A stretch of 64,000 nt of DNA from Tumebacillus lacus (GCF_026410385.1 NZ_JAPMLT010000005.1:124001-188000), one strand, 5' to 3'. Shown: positions 1-8,325, numbered from the stretch's first letter. The notes: generated by a model from the letters alone, not told the origin. Numbers and translations: made by a program.

Positions 1-185
1 ACTTTATGGAGCAGTCGGTGAAAACGTTCGAGATCGCCGACCTGCCCCGCGAGATCGCCAAGTCGTACTCGCTGCTCGGCGACATATACAAGGATCAAGG
101 CGACCTGCAAAAGGCGATTCACTCGCTGGAGCAGATGAAGCGTGCGATGGAGAGCAACCTGAAAGAGCGCGGCATCGTGCTGTAA
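1..185 (+). CDS. TPR-repeat protein, C-terminal fragment
   Basis: This is the last part of a gene that begins before the window; the readable frame starts at base 3 and stops with TAA at 183-185. The roughly 60 visible residues include YSLLGDIYKDQGDLQKAI, which has the helix-turn-helix spacing and small-residue pattern of a tetratricopeptide repeat. TPR domains mediate protein-protein contacts, and in Bacillales they often follow an N-terminal XRE DNA-binding domain or form Rap-type regulators. Which of these this is cannot be told from the fragment. A strong terminator follows directly, so the transcript ends here. Confidence 0.65.
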   Translation, partial: FMEQSVKTFEIADLPREIAKSYSLLGDIYKDQGDLQKAIHSLEQMKRAMESNLKERGIVL

Positions 186-202
186 AGGGAAGCGACAGAG
201 AA

Positions 203-232
203 AAAGACCTCCGAGACGTCGGGGGTCTTTTT
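203..232 (+). terminator. intrinsic terminator after the TPR gene
   Basis: A 12-bp stem (203-214 with 219-230, one G-T pair) with a 4-base loop is followed by a short T-run. It lies 18 bases after the stop of the TPR gene. Confidence 0.85.
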
Positions 233-242
233 GCGCATAAGG

Positions 243-272
243 AAAACCCCCGAATCGATGAGATGCGGGGGT
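243..272 (-). terminator. intrinsic terminator of the leftward YhgE gene
   Basis: ACCCCCG (246-252) pairs with CGGGGGT (266-272). Read leftward the stem is followed by four T. It lies 29 bases past the stop of the gene at 301-2352. Confidence 0.75.
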
Positions 273-300
273 CCTTTGCGTGTGAACGTTTTGTTTTGGA

Positions 301-2352
301 TTATGCCGTCACGGCGGCCTCTGCCTGAGTGCCCGGATGGCGACGCCAGGTGAACAGCGAGGTCACAGCCAGCGTGCCGATCAGGAATAGGAGCAGCCAG
401 GAGACATTGGTCGTGATCAGAGCGGCATCGCCGTTTGAGATCACCGCTTTCAGTCCGGCTACGGTGTAGGTCATCGGCAGGTACGGATTGAGCACTTGGA
501 AGAACGTCGGGCTCAGTTCCAGCGGGAAGGTGCCAGCGCTGGAGGTGAGTTGCAGCATCAGGATGACGATCGCCAGGAAGCGGCCCGGTTCGCCGAGCAA
601 GGAGATCAGGCCTTGGATCAGCGCGACGAACGTCAGCGACGTCAGGATGCACATCAGGTAGAAGCCGGGGACATTTTCCACCGTCAGGCCGAGACCGACC
701 TGCAAGGAGAATGCCACGACGAGCGCCTGCAAGATCCCGAACAGGCCGTACAGCGAGAATTTCCCGAACAGCCACGCGGTGCCGCGCTTTGGCAAGGCGG
801 CCACCTGATGCACATCGAGGATGATGAACAGGAGCAGCGCGCCCACGAACAACGCCAGCGAGATGAAGTACGGGGAGAAGCCTGTGCCGTAGTTGGGCAC
901 CGGGTGCAGTTTCGACGTCTCCAGATCGACCGGATCGGCGATCATGTCCGCTTTGGCATCGGTGGCGACGAGGTTGGCCTGAACTTCCTCTGCGCCGTCG
1001 CCGAGCTTTTGCGCCAGTTCTTGCGAGCCGTCCCGCAGTTTGACGACGCCGTCCGAGAGTTTGGCGGTGCCGTCGGCCAGTCGGGTCGTGCCGCCGACCA
1101 GCGTGTTCAGACCGTTGTGCACAGCGGTCGCACCTGCATCGATGCGCGCGGCTCCGTCGAGCAGCTGGCCTTGTGCGGTCGCAAGTTTTGCGGCTCCCGC
1201 TTGCGATTGGGACACGCCGCCGACGTAGGCCGTTACGCCTTCGCTCAGCTTGCCGCTGCCTGCTGCCAGTTGGCCCATCGAGCCGTTCAGGGTGTTCAGG
1301 TGACCGGAGAGGGTGGTGACCGCGCCGTCCAGTTTCGGGAGCGATGCGTTGACCGCGCCGAGTTGCTGAGCCAGCGCTTTTGCTTCCGGCTGCCCGAGCA
1401 GCTCCGGATTTTTCTCCAGCAGGGCTTGCCAAGTAGCGGCTGCAGCGGAGGAGAGGCCGGTGACCTGATGCAGGCCCGCGCCTGTCTCGCTCAGTTTGGG
1501 CGCGAGCGAGGCGACGGCGCCGCTGGCCTTTTGGATACCGCCGGAGAGCTGCGCAGTGGAGTTTTGCAGGAGGTTGCCTTTTTCCTGCAGCGTGGTGAGT
1601 CCGGCATGCAGTTGCTCGGAGCCGGATCGGGATTGTTGCAGCCCGGAGACCAGTTGCCCGGTGCCGGTTTTCAATTGAGCGGCGCCGTCGGAGAGCTTGA
1701 CCGCACCGCTGGATAGGTCGGCGGTGCCGGATTGCAACTGAGCCGCGCCATCTTCTGCGGTGACGAGGCCGTCTTTCAGTTGGGAGGCACCGTCAGCCGC
1801 TTCCCCGAGTCCGTTGCCTGTTTCGGCGATTTTTTCAAAGAGAGTGTCGGCGTACGTTTCGGTCATTTTGCGCTGCAGTTCATTGCGCAGCGTCTCCATC
1901 GCCCGCTCGCCGATCTGCGCGGAGAGCATGTTGAGGCTCTCGTTCGGAACGTAGAGGATCTTCGACCGGGCGGGCGACGCGTCGGAGACGCTGGCCGCCT
2001 GTTTGGAAAAATCGGTCGGGATCTGAATCATCATGTAGTAGCGGCCGTCTTCCATACCGGCGAGCGCTTCCGACTCGTCGGTGAAATGAAAGGCGAGCTC
2101 CGGGTCTTCTTTCAGCTTATCGGCCAGCTCCTCGCCGAGGTTGACCGACTTGCCGTCTGTGACGGTGCCTGCGTCTTGGTTGACAAAGGCGACCGGCAGT
2201 TGATCGAGCCGTTCATACGGGTCCCAGAACGCCCACAGGTACAGGTAGCTGTACAACAGCGGGACGAGCAGGACCGCCACGACGGAGATGATCAGCTTGC
2301 GATTGCTCAGCAAGCGGGCCCATTCCAACCGGGCCAGTTTCCATCCGTTCAT
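301..2352 (-). CDS. YhgE/Pip-family membrane protein (copy 1)
   Basis: A 683-residue protein with the YhgE/Pip layout: one N-terminal membrane helix (about residues 18-40, ending in AFWDPYERLDQLPVAFVNQDAG), a long extracytoplasmic part, and about five helices in the last 200 residues that resemble an ABC-2 permease. The middle (about 180-460) carries repeated short motifs such as DGAAQL and SGTADL, predicting long coiled coils. The family includes the Lactococcus phage-infection protein Pip and B. subtilis YhgE; its biochemical role is unsettled. ATG at 2352 is preferred because GAAG lies about 8 bases upstream; a GTG at 2361 is possible. It is divergent from a second YhgE gene and an ATPase, with operator-like sequence between them. 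Confidence 0.85.
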   Translation of the reverse strand: MNGWKLARLEWARLLSNRKLIISVVAVLLVPLLYSYLYLWAFWDPYERLDQLPVAFVNQDAGTVTDGKSVNLGEELADKLKEDPELAFHFTDESEALAGMEDGRYYMMIQIPTDFSKQAASVSDASPARSKILYVPNESLNMLSAQIGERAMETLRNELQRKMTETYADTLFEKIAETGNGLGEAADGASQLKDGLVTAEDGAAQLQSGTADLSSGAVKLSDGAAQLKTGTGQLVSGLQQSRSGSEQLHAGLTTLQEKGNLLQNSTAQLSGGIQKASGAVASLAPKLSETGAGLHQVTGLSSAAAATWQALLEKNPELLGQPEAKALAQQLGAVNASLPKLDGAVTTLSGHLNTLNGSMGQLAAGSGKLSEGVTAYVGGVSQSQAGAAKLATAQGQLLDGAARIDAGATAVHNGLNTLVGGTTRLADGTAKLSDGVVKLRDGSQELAQKLGDGAEEVQANLVATDAKADMIADPVDLETSKLHPVPNYGTGFSPYFISLALFVGALLLFIILDVHQVAALPKRGTAWLFGKFSLYGLFGILQALVVAFSLQVGLGLTVENVPGFYLMCILTSLTFVALIQGLISLLGEPGRFLAIVILMLQLTSSAGTFPLELSPTFFQVLNPYLPMTYTVAGLKAVISNGDAALITTNVSWLLLFLIGTLAVTSLFTWRRHPGTQAEAAVTA

Positions 2353-2387
2353 CGGGATCACTTCGCTTTCTCTGTCTGATGCTATTG

Positions 2388-2417
2388 ATCATAGTTTAAA
2401 CTGACTGGTCAGTACAA
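2388..2417 (-). promoter_or_regulatory. sigma-A-type promoter for the leftward YhgE gene
   Basis: Read on the minus strand, a -35 TTGTAC (2412-2417) and a -10 TATGAT (2388-2393) are separated by 18 bases. An operator-like inverted repeat fills the spacer, the usual arrangement for repression by a TetR-type protein. Confidence 0.6.
2398..2413. promoter_or_regulatory. operator-like inverted repeat, site 1
   Basis: AAACTGACTGGTCAGT contains the inverted repeat CTGAC-N2-GTCAG. Almost the same sequence (14 of 16 bases, opposite orientation) recurs at 2599-2614. Both sites flank divergent promoters of a cluster that ends with a TetR-family gene, so that protein is the natural candidate ligand. The assignment is inference. 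Confidence 0.55.
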
Positions 2418-2551
2418 ATTTGTCCGGGTGACAAAAAGATTCGTTTGCGAGGAAATAAGGAGAAGAGATGCGTGTAACGCTTGCAATCGTCGAATTTCAC
2501 GTGGGCTTATTTTTTAGCAGGATTTTTGGGGAACTTAGAAAAAATGTGGTG

Positions 2552-2581
2552 CTGACAGTCAGTTCCGAGTCAAGGTAAAAT
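2552..2581 (+). promoter_or_regulatory. candidate promoter and operator site 2 for the ATPase-YhgE operon
   Basis: A -35-like CTGACA (2552-2557) and a -10-like TAAAAT (2576-2581) are 18 bases apart. The -35 is part of the perfect inverted repeat CTGACAGTCAG (2552-2562), which has the same half-sites as site 1. An alternative -10 is TATACT at 2596-2601. Confidence 0.45.
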
Positions 2582-2598
2582 AGAGAGATACATATTAT

Positions 2599-2614
2599 AC
2601 TGTTCAGTCAGTTT
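2599..2614. promoter_or_regulatory. operator-like inverted repeat, site 3
   Basis: ACTGTTCAGTCAGTTT is the reverse complement of site 1 with two changes. It lies just downstream of the candidate promoter and just before the ribosome-binding site of the ATPase gene, a position suited to blocking transcription. Confidence 0.5.
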
Positions 2615-2635
2615 TAAAGGAGAAGGAGGGAAACT

Positions 2636-3259
2636 GTGACGGACGTGGTATTTTCTGACGTCGAACTGCGGGACGGGCGCAAGATCTTGTATCAAGGGCT
2701 GAACTTCACGCTGAGCGGCGGTTTGAACGCGGTCTACGGACCGTCGCGAACGGGCAAATCGAGCATTCTGTTGCTCGCGTCCGGGCATCTCGCGCCGACG
2801 GCGGGCCGGGTGCTCATCGACGGCAAACGTCCGGATCGCCGCCGGGCGGGGCTCGGACCGATCCACGATCTGACGCCGCTGTTTGACACGTTGTCGGTGC
2901 AGGAGACGATTTTATTTCAAGCGCGCCTGCACAAGGTGCGTCAGCCGAAAGCGCGGGTGGCGGAGTTGATCGCGCAGTATGATCTGCATGACGTGCGGTC
3001 GTATCGGGTCAAGGATCTCGCTCATCTGGAGCAGTTTCGCACGGGGCTTGCGACGGCGTTGGTGCATCGACCCGATCTGATCTTGATCGACGAGCCGGAG
3101 CGCGGGCTGACCAATGAGGAGTGGGAGGTCGCGCACGGGGATCTGCTGCGGTTGACGCGGGACGGACATACGGTGCTGATGACGACGGTGCTGGCGCAGG
3201 TCGCCGATCGCTGCGCCACGGTGATCGAACTGCCCGGTGGGGAGGTGCGGAGCGCATGA
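2636..3259 (+). CDS. ABC-type ATPase with degenerate signature, partner of YhgE
   Basis: A 207-residue P-loop protein of ABC-ATPase size. Walker A is GPSRTGKS and Walker B is LILIDEPE with the catalytic Glu. Other ABC hallmarks are missing: the LSGGQ region reads LAHLEQF, the Q-loop glutamine position reads GPIHDL, and the H-loop region reads LMTTVL without histidine. It starts with GTG at 2636 behind AAAGGAGAAGGAGGG and overlaps the following YhgE gene by 4 bases (ATGA). That coupling suggests it works with the YhgE proteins, whose C-termini look like ABC-2 permeases. It may drive transport with altered chemistry or act as a nucleotide-responsive switch; both are inference. Confidence 0.75.
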   Translation: MTDVVFSDVELRDGRKILYQGLNFTLSGGLNAVYGPSRTGKSSILLLASGHLAPTAGRVLIDGKRPDRRRAGLGPIHDLTPLFDTLSVQETILFQARLHKVRQPKARVAELIAQYDLHDVRSYRVKDLAHLEQFRTGLATALVHRPDLILIDEPERGLTNEEWEVAHGDLLRLTRDGHTVLMTTVLAQVADRCATVIELPGGEVRSA

Positions 3260-5400
3260 ATGTGTGGTGGATCATCCGCACCGAGTTTCTCCGTCTGCTC
3301 CGCTCGCGGATCGGACGGGCGGCGTTGATCGTCGGGATGTTGATCCCGCTGCTGTACAGCGGGCTGTACCTGTACGCGTTTTGGGACCCGTATGCACAGA
3401 TGAATGAGTTTCCGGTCGCCATCGTCAACCAAGACAAAGGCGCGGTGAAAGACGGCAACGCGGTCGCGTACGGGAAGGAGTTTGTCGAGGAGTTGCTGGC
3501 AAAAGGCGATTTTCTCTGGCTGCCGATCTCGGAGCAAGAGGCGAGGGAAGGGCTGGAGGACAATCGCTATTATCTGATCGTCACGATCCCTGCGACGTTT
3601 TCCGAGGATGTGATCTCGGTGGAAGGCGAGCATCCGCGGCGGTCGCAGCTGACGTTTACGTTGAATGAAGGCAAAAACTACATCGCGTCGACGATCTCGC
3701 AGCGGCTGGCGACCTCTGTGCGGGAGGAACTCGGGAATACGTTCAGCGAGGAGTATTTCAAAGGCATCTTTGCCGTGATCGGCGACGCGGGAGAAGGCAT
3801 CTCGAAAGCGGCCGACGGGGCAAATGATCTGGCCGACGGCTCGAAGATAGTGGCGGACGGTGTGCGCGATGTGAACGACGCGGCTCAAAAGCTCGCCGAC
3901 GGGAGCGGCCGGATCGCGGACGCTTCGCAAAAGGTGGCGACCGGCAGCGCGGAGTTGGCTTCCGGTCTTGGCCGGATCAACGAAGGACTCGGCACGGCAA
4001 AGACGGGTGCCGACCAGTTGCAGTCGGGAGCGGCAGGCATCGCCTCGGGCAATGAAAAGCTGGCCGCCTCGCTGCAGGAATCGACGGCCGGTGTGAAGCA
4101 GGTGCGCGACGGGCTGCAGGCTTCGGCGGCAAACACCGACAACCTGAAGGCGGGTCTTGCGCAGATGCAAGGCACGCTCGGCACGGCCGGGTCACCGCCG
4201 CAGACGCAAGACCCGGCGCAGATGTCCGCGCTGGCGATGCTCGGCGTGATCGGGCAGAAGTATCCGGACGCGGGGAGGGACCCGCTGTTTCAAGGGGCGC
4301 TGCAAAAGATCGGCGGTGTCAGCGGCGCAATCGGTCAGACGGCTGGACAGGTCGGCCAGAGCAAGGAAGGGCTGACGCAGGCGACCGCTGCATTGAGCCG
4401 GATCGCGGGCGGTCAGGATCAGATGATCGCCGGAGCGCGTCAACTCGCCACCGGCTCGCAATCGCTGGCGAGCGGAGCGGACCGGCTGCAAAAAGGGCTG
4501 ACCGACCTGAGCGCTGGCGGGGCTCAATTGACCGCCGGAGCGGGGGAGCTCGCCACAGGGAGCCAAAGTCTCGCAGACGGCAGCCGGAGCCTGTCGAAAG
4601 GCAATCGCGACCTCGCAAACGGCACGCCGGAGTTGCTCGACGGCTCCCGGAAGGTGGCCGACGGCAACCGCGAGCTGGCAGACGAGCTGACCAAAGCGAC
4701 TGGAGAAGCGGTCGTCGGCAACTCGGAGGAGAAAGCGCAGATCATGGCCGACCCGGTGCGCGTCGAGGAAGTGGCGGCTCATCCGGTCGGGACGTACGGC
4801 ATGGGGTTTGCCTCCTACTTTATCCCGCTGTCTTTGTGGGTAGGGGCGATGATCCTCTACTTCATCCTCTCGATGCGCGAGTACCGCTGGGTCCTCGCGC
4901 CGGTCTCCACGACGTCGTATGTGCTCGGGAAATTTTTCACGCTCGGCATCATCGGGGTCTGCCAAGCGGTGATCTCGTCGTCTGTGCTGGTGCATGTGCT
5001 GGGGCTGCAGGTGTTGCACCTGCCGGAGTTTTACCTGTTCAACATCTTGTTCTCGCTGACGGCTATCGCGATCATCGGTCTGCTTATCGCCCGATTTGGC
5101 TCAGGGGCAGGACGGTTTATCGCCATCGTGCTGTTGATCTTGCAGTTGACCTCCAGCGCGGGCACGTTCCCAATTGAACTGGTGCCGGGATTGTTCCAAT
5201 GGCTCTCTCCGTTCGTGCCGATGAGCTACGCGGTCGAAGGACTGCGCTCGATCATCGCCACCGGCGACCAACTGGCCGTCTGGCGGGACATCACCGTCCT
5301 CGCCGGCGTGCTCGTCACGATCCTCGCCCTGCACGTCCTCACCACCCGCCGCACGTTGCGGGTGAAAGATCTGCATGCCAAGGACGAACTGGCCGGATAA
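3256..5400 (+). CDS. YhgE/Pip-family membrane protein (copy 2)
   Basis: A 714-residue paralogue of the protein at 301-2352, with the same plan: an N-terminal helix followed by YAFWDPYAQMNEFPVAIVNQD, a long middle full of short repeats (ADGSKI, ADGSRSL, ATGSQSLA), and a C-terminal bundle of membrane helices (from about residue 515) containing LQLTSSAGTFPIELVPG, which is nearly identical in copy 1. ATG at 3256 overlaps the ATPase stop by 4 bases, so the two are translationally coupled. Two divergent YhgE genes around one ATPase suggest a heteromeric complex. Family function is uncertain; membrane transport or envelope roles have been proposed. Confidence 0.87.
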   Translation: MNVWWIIRTEFLRLLRSRIGRAALIVGMLIPLLYSGLYLYAFWDPYAQMNEFPVAIVNQDKGAVKDGNAVAYGKEFVEELLAKGDFLWLPISEQEAREGLEDNRYYLIVTIPATFSEDVISVEGEHPRRSQLTFTLNEGKNYIASTISQRLATSVREELGNTFSEEYFKGIFAVIGDAGEGISKAADGANDLADGSKIVADGVRDVNDAAQKLADGSGRIADASQKVATGSAELASGLGRINEGLGTAKTGADQLQSGAAGIASGNEKLAASLQESTAGVKQVRDGLQASAANTDNLKAGLAQMQGTLGTAGSPPQTQDPAQMSALAMLGVIGQKYPDAGRDPLFQGALQKIGGVSGAIGQTAGQVGQSKEGLTQATAALSRIAGGQDQMIAGARQLATGSQSLASGADRLQKGLTDLSAGGAQLTAGAGELATGSQSLADGSRSLSKGNRDLANGTPELLDGSRKVADGNRELADELTKATGEAVVGNSEEKAQIMADPVRVEEVAAHPVGTYGMGFASYFIPLSLWVGAMILYFILSMREYRWVLAPVSTTSYVLGKFFTLGIIGVCQAVISSSVLVHVLGLQVLHLPEFYLFNILFSLTAIAIIGLLIARFGSGAGRFIAIVLLILQLTSSAGTFPIELVPGLFQWLSPFVPMSYAVEGLRSIIATGDQLAVWRDITVLAGVLVTILALHVLTTRRTLRVKDLHAKDELAG

Positions 5401-5405
5401 CGGCA

Positions 5406-5442
5406 CAAAAAAAGTCTCCGCCGATGAGCGGAGACTTTTTTA
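5406..5442. terminator. bidirectional terminator between YhgE and tetR
   Basis: AGTCTCCGC pairs with GCGGAGACT around a short loop, with A-run before and T-run after, so it works for both converging genes. It touches the stop codon of the TetR gene. Confidence 0.85.
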
Positions 5443-6018
5443 TTCGGTCAAAAGACCTGTGAATGCCATGCGTTTCATGTCGGTGAACAAGACTTCCTCA
5501 TCGTACGGCGCATGGCCGAGCAGGATGTGGAGCGCGGCGATGGAGATCATGCCGAAGATGCCGGCAGCGGCGTATTCGGCGTTGACGCGTTGGAAGACGC
5601 CAGTGTCCATGCCTTCCTTGATCACTTCTTCGATCAAGAGCATGTAAGAGCGGATCATCTTGCGGAACTCGCGCTGACGGTCTTCACCGCCCCAGGATTC
5701 ACGCAGGAGGATGACGCAGAAGTCACGGTACTGTCCAAAGAAATGGATCTGCTCGCGGACGATCAGTTCCAATTTTTCACGCGGCGGCATCTCCGGGAGG
5801 AGTTTGGACTCGACCCCTTCGCGCAGCAGTTCGATGCCCTCTTCGACGAGGAAGAGGAACAGTTCTTCCTTGCTCTTGAAATGGTAATAGATCGTGCCTT
5901 TCGCGACGTTCGCGCGCGCCGCGATATCGTCCATCGTCGCTTTGTCGAAGCCTTTTTCCGAGAAAATATCGATGGCAGCCTGGAAGATCAGGCTCGTTTT
6001 GCTCTTGCGCAAGAACAT
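5440..6018 (-). CDS. TetR/AcrR-family transcriptional regulator
   Basis: A 192-residue protein with a clear TetR N-terminal helix-turn-helix: IFQAAIDIFSEKGFDKATM, then DDIAARANVAKGTIYYHFKSKEELF (residues about 10-53). The C-terminal part is a divergent ligand-binding domain. ATG at 6018 fits the family length, but the ribosome-binding site is weak (GGTG directly before the start). The gene converges on the YhgE/ATPase operon and is the only regulator nearby, so it probably controls that cluster through the CTGAC/GTCAG sites at 2.4-2.6 kb. No such site is seen at its own promoter. Confidence 0.9.
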   Translation of the reverse strand: MFLRKSKTSLIFQAAIDIFSEKGFDKATMDDIAARANVAKGTIYYHFKSKEELFLFLVEEGIELLREGVESKLLPEMPPREKLELIVREQIHFFGQYRDFCVILLRESWGGEDRQREFRKMIRSYMLLIEEVIKEGMDTGVFQRVNAEYAAAGIFGMISIAALHILLGHAPYDEEVLFTDMKRMAFTGLLTE

Positions 6019-6054
6019 CACCCATTCTTTAGAAGGAAGTACTAATACAGACTC

Positions 6055-6083
6055 ATGATAGCACACTCTGAAAACACTTTCAA
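6055..6083 (-). promoter_or_regulatory. sigma-A-type promoter of the tetR gene
   Basis: On the minus strand, -35 TTGAAA (6078-6083) and -10 TATCAT (6055-6060) are separated by exactly 17 bases. This gives a leader of about 30 nt before the ATG at 6018. Confidence 0.65.
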
Positions 6084-6157
6084 TTTTAGGGCACCGCCCA
6101 TGCTGTGTCTGAAGTTGTGAATGTTTCGCTCCATCACGCAACAGCGGGGTAGGCCTT

Positions 6158-6184
6158 GCATATTTATGGAGTACGCAATACACA
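6158..6184 (+). promoter_or_regulatory. possible sigma-E-like promoter upstream of prkA
   Basis: GCATATT (6158-6164) resembles a sigma-E -35, and AATACACA (6177-6184) matches 6 of 8 bases of the sigma-E -10. The spacing is 12 bases, slightly short. B. subtilis prkA is known to be transcribed in the mother cell by sigma-E. The rest of the 319-base gap 6019-6337 holds only the tetR promoter and no credible gene. Confidence 0.3.
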
Positions 6185-6337
6185 GTCCGCTGTAATTAAT
6201 CTTAATATTCAGAAATCAGGAACACCCCTGTCATAGGGCAAGCATTTTAAGGAATAGGATGAGAGAACACCATCAACATCAGGTTCCCGGCGGATGGCAT
6301 GGGCACGGGCCCGATTTCTAAGGGGGATGATGACTTC

Positions 6338-8236
6338 ATGGATCTGCTGAATCGTTTGACCGCCTACCGGGCTCAAGAGGAGAAACTCCGGTGGGAAGGC
6401 ACCTTCCTTGACTACTTGGACATCGTTCGCAAGAATCCGAAAGTAGCCCAGTCCGCTCACGCCCGCGTCTACAATATGATCGCGGCGGCCGGCATCTCGA
6501 CAGATGAAGACGGCCGTAAACACTACAAGTTTTTCGAGAACGAGATCTTTGGTCTCGAGGGCTCGATTGAGCGGTTGGTCGAAGAATACTTCCACTCGGC
6601 CGCGCGTCGGCTGGACGTCCGCAAACGCATCCTGCTCCTGATGGGGCCGGTCTCCGGCGGGAAGTCGACGCTGGTGACGATGCTGAAGAAGGGACTTGAG
6701 AGCTACTCGCGCACCGACGAGGGCGCTCTGTACGCCATCAAGGGCTGCCCGATGCACGAAGAACCGCTGCACCTGATCCCGAGTGAACTGCGGCCGGAGT
6801 TTGAACAGGAGTTTGGCGTGATCATCGAAGGCAACCTCTGCCCGCACTGCCGCCTGCGCTTGTCGACTGAGTACGGCGGCCGTATCGAGGAGATGGAAGT
6901 CGAGCGGATCGTCCTCTCCGAGGACGAACGCGTCGGCATCGGCACCTTCTCCCCGTCCGACCCGAAATCGCAGGACATCGCCGATCTGACCGGCTCGATC
7001 GACTTCTCGACGATCGCCGAGTACGGCTCCGAGTCCGACCCGCGCGCCTACCGCTTCGACGGCGAACTCAACAAGGCCAACCGCGGCCTGATGGAGTTCC
7101 AGGAGATGCTCAAGTGCGACGAGAAATTTCTCTGGCACCTGCTGTCCCTGACGCAGGAGGGCAATTTCAAGGCGGGACGTTTTGCGCTGATCTCAGCGGA
7201 TGAAATGATCGTCGCGCACACCAACGAGACGGAGTACAAAACGTTCATTGCCAACAAGAAGAACGAAGCGCTCCAATCCCGGATGATCGTGATGCCGATC
7301 CCGTACAATCTGCGGGTGACCGACGAGGTGCGGATCTACGACAAGTTGATCAAGCAGTCGGATATGCGCCACGTGCATGTGGCGCCGCATGCGATGAAGA
7401 CGGCGGCGATCTTCTCGATCCTCACCCGGCTCAAGGAGTCGAAGAAGCAGGGGATGGATCTGCTCAAAAAGCTCAAGCTCTACGACGGCGACGCGGTCGA
7501 GGGCTACAAAGAAAAGGACATTCAGGAACTGCGCAACGAGGCGCATGATGAGGGGATGGGCGGGATCGACCCGCGCTATATCATCAACCGCATCTCGTCG
7601 GCCTTGATCCGGCGCGACACGAACTGCATCAACGCGCTCGATGTGCTGCGGGCGATCAAGGAAGGGCTCGACCAGCATGCGTCGATCACGAAGGAAGACA
7701 AGGAGCGTCTGATGAACTTCATCGCCATCGCTCGCAAAGAGTACGACGAGTCGGCGAAAAAGGAAGTGCAAAAGGCGTTCGTGTACTCCTACGAGGAGTC
7801 GGCGAAGACGCTGCTCGAGAACTATCTCGACAACGTGGAGTCGTACTGCTCGTGGAAAAAAATGAAAGACCCGATCACCGGCGAAGAGGTCGATCCGGAT
7901 GAAAAGCTGATGCGCTCCATCGAGGAGCAGATCGGCATCTCGGAAAATGCCAAGAAGGCGTTCCGCGAGGAGATCTTGATCCGTATCTCGACCTACGCGC
8001 GCCGGGGCAAGAAATTCGAATACAACTCGCACGAACGTCTGCGCGAGGCGATCGAACGCAAGCTGTTCTCCGATCTGAAGGACGTCGTCAAGATCACCAC
8101 GTCCTCGAAAACGCCGGACGCGCTGACGCTCAAGAAGATCAACGAAGTCACCGAGCGGCTGATCGAGGACCACGACTACTGCCCGGTCTGCGCAAACGAA
8201 CTGCTGCGCTACACCGGCTCTCTGCTCAACCGCTAA
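6338..8236 (+). CDS. prkA: PrkA serine protein kinase / AAA+ protein
   Basis: A 632-residue protein, essentially the length of B. subtilis PrkA. It has an N-terminal AAA-type domain with Walker A GPVSGGKST at residues 103-111, and a C-terminal PrkA domain. PrkA is described as a serine kinase-like AAA+ protein (a protease role has also been proposed) active in sporulation and starvation, and is typically encoded beside yhbH and spoVR as here. ATG at 6338 is chosen because AAGGGGGATG sits about 9 bases upstream and the length fits. A terminator-like hairpin separates it from yhbH, so downstream expression may be partly reduced. It is probably expressed from a sporulation promoter. Confidence 0.95.
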   Translation: MDLLNRLTAYRAQEEKLRWEGTFLDYLDIVRKNPKVAQSAHARVYNMIAAAGISTDEDGRKHYKFFENEIFGLEGSIERLVEEYFHSAARRLDVRKRILLLMGPVSGGKSTLVTMLKKGLESYSRTDEGALYAIKGCPMHEEPLHLIPSELRPEFEQEFGVIIEGNLCPHCRLRLSTEYGGRIEEMEVERIVLSEDERVGIGTFSPSDPKSQDIADLTGSIDFSTIAEYGSESDPRAYRFDGELNKANRGLMEFQEMLKCDEKFLWHLLSLTQEGNFKAGRFALISADEMIVAHTNETEYKTFIANKKNEALQSRMIVMPIPYNLRVTDEVRIYDKLIKQSDMRHVHVAPHAMKTAAIFSILTRLKESKKQGMDLLKKLKLYDGDAVEGYKEKDIQELRNEAHDEGMGGIDPRYIINRISSALIRRDTNCINALDVLRAIKEGLDQHASITKEDKERLMNFIAIARKEYDESAKKEVQKAFVYSYEESAKTLLENYLDNVESYCSWKKMKDPITGEEVDPDEKLMRSIEEQIGISENAKKAFREEILIRISTYARRGKKFEYNSHERLREAIERKLFSDLKDVVKITTSSKTPDALTLKKINEVTERLIEDHDYCPVCANELLRYTGSLLNR

Positions 8237-8255
8237 TTTGACAGCACGCACTGCA

Positions 8256-8287
8256 GGGGACAGGGACCGACAGCCTGTCCCCTTTTA
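8256..8287 (+). terminator. hairpin terminator or attenuator between prkA and yhbH
   Basis: AGGGGACAGG (8256-8265) pairs with CCTGTCCCCT (8274-8283) and is followed by a T-run. It sits inside a gene set normally co-expressed, so it may set the ratio of prkA to yhbH-spoVR transcripts. Confidence 0.7.
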
Positions 8288-8325
8288 TCAAAAGAACTTC
8301 AAAAAACCAAAAGGAGGCGGCGCGG

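Noticed and set aside
2570-2866. A 98-codon minus-strand open frame covering the divergent promoter region.
   Set aside because: It crosses the operators and the start of the ATPase gene and shows no ribosome-binding site or family resemblance.
6209-7138. A 309-codon minus-strand open frame over the prkA start and upstream gap.
   Set aside because: It is antisense to the conserved PrkA AAA domain and no domain is visible in its product.
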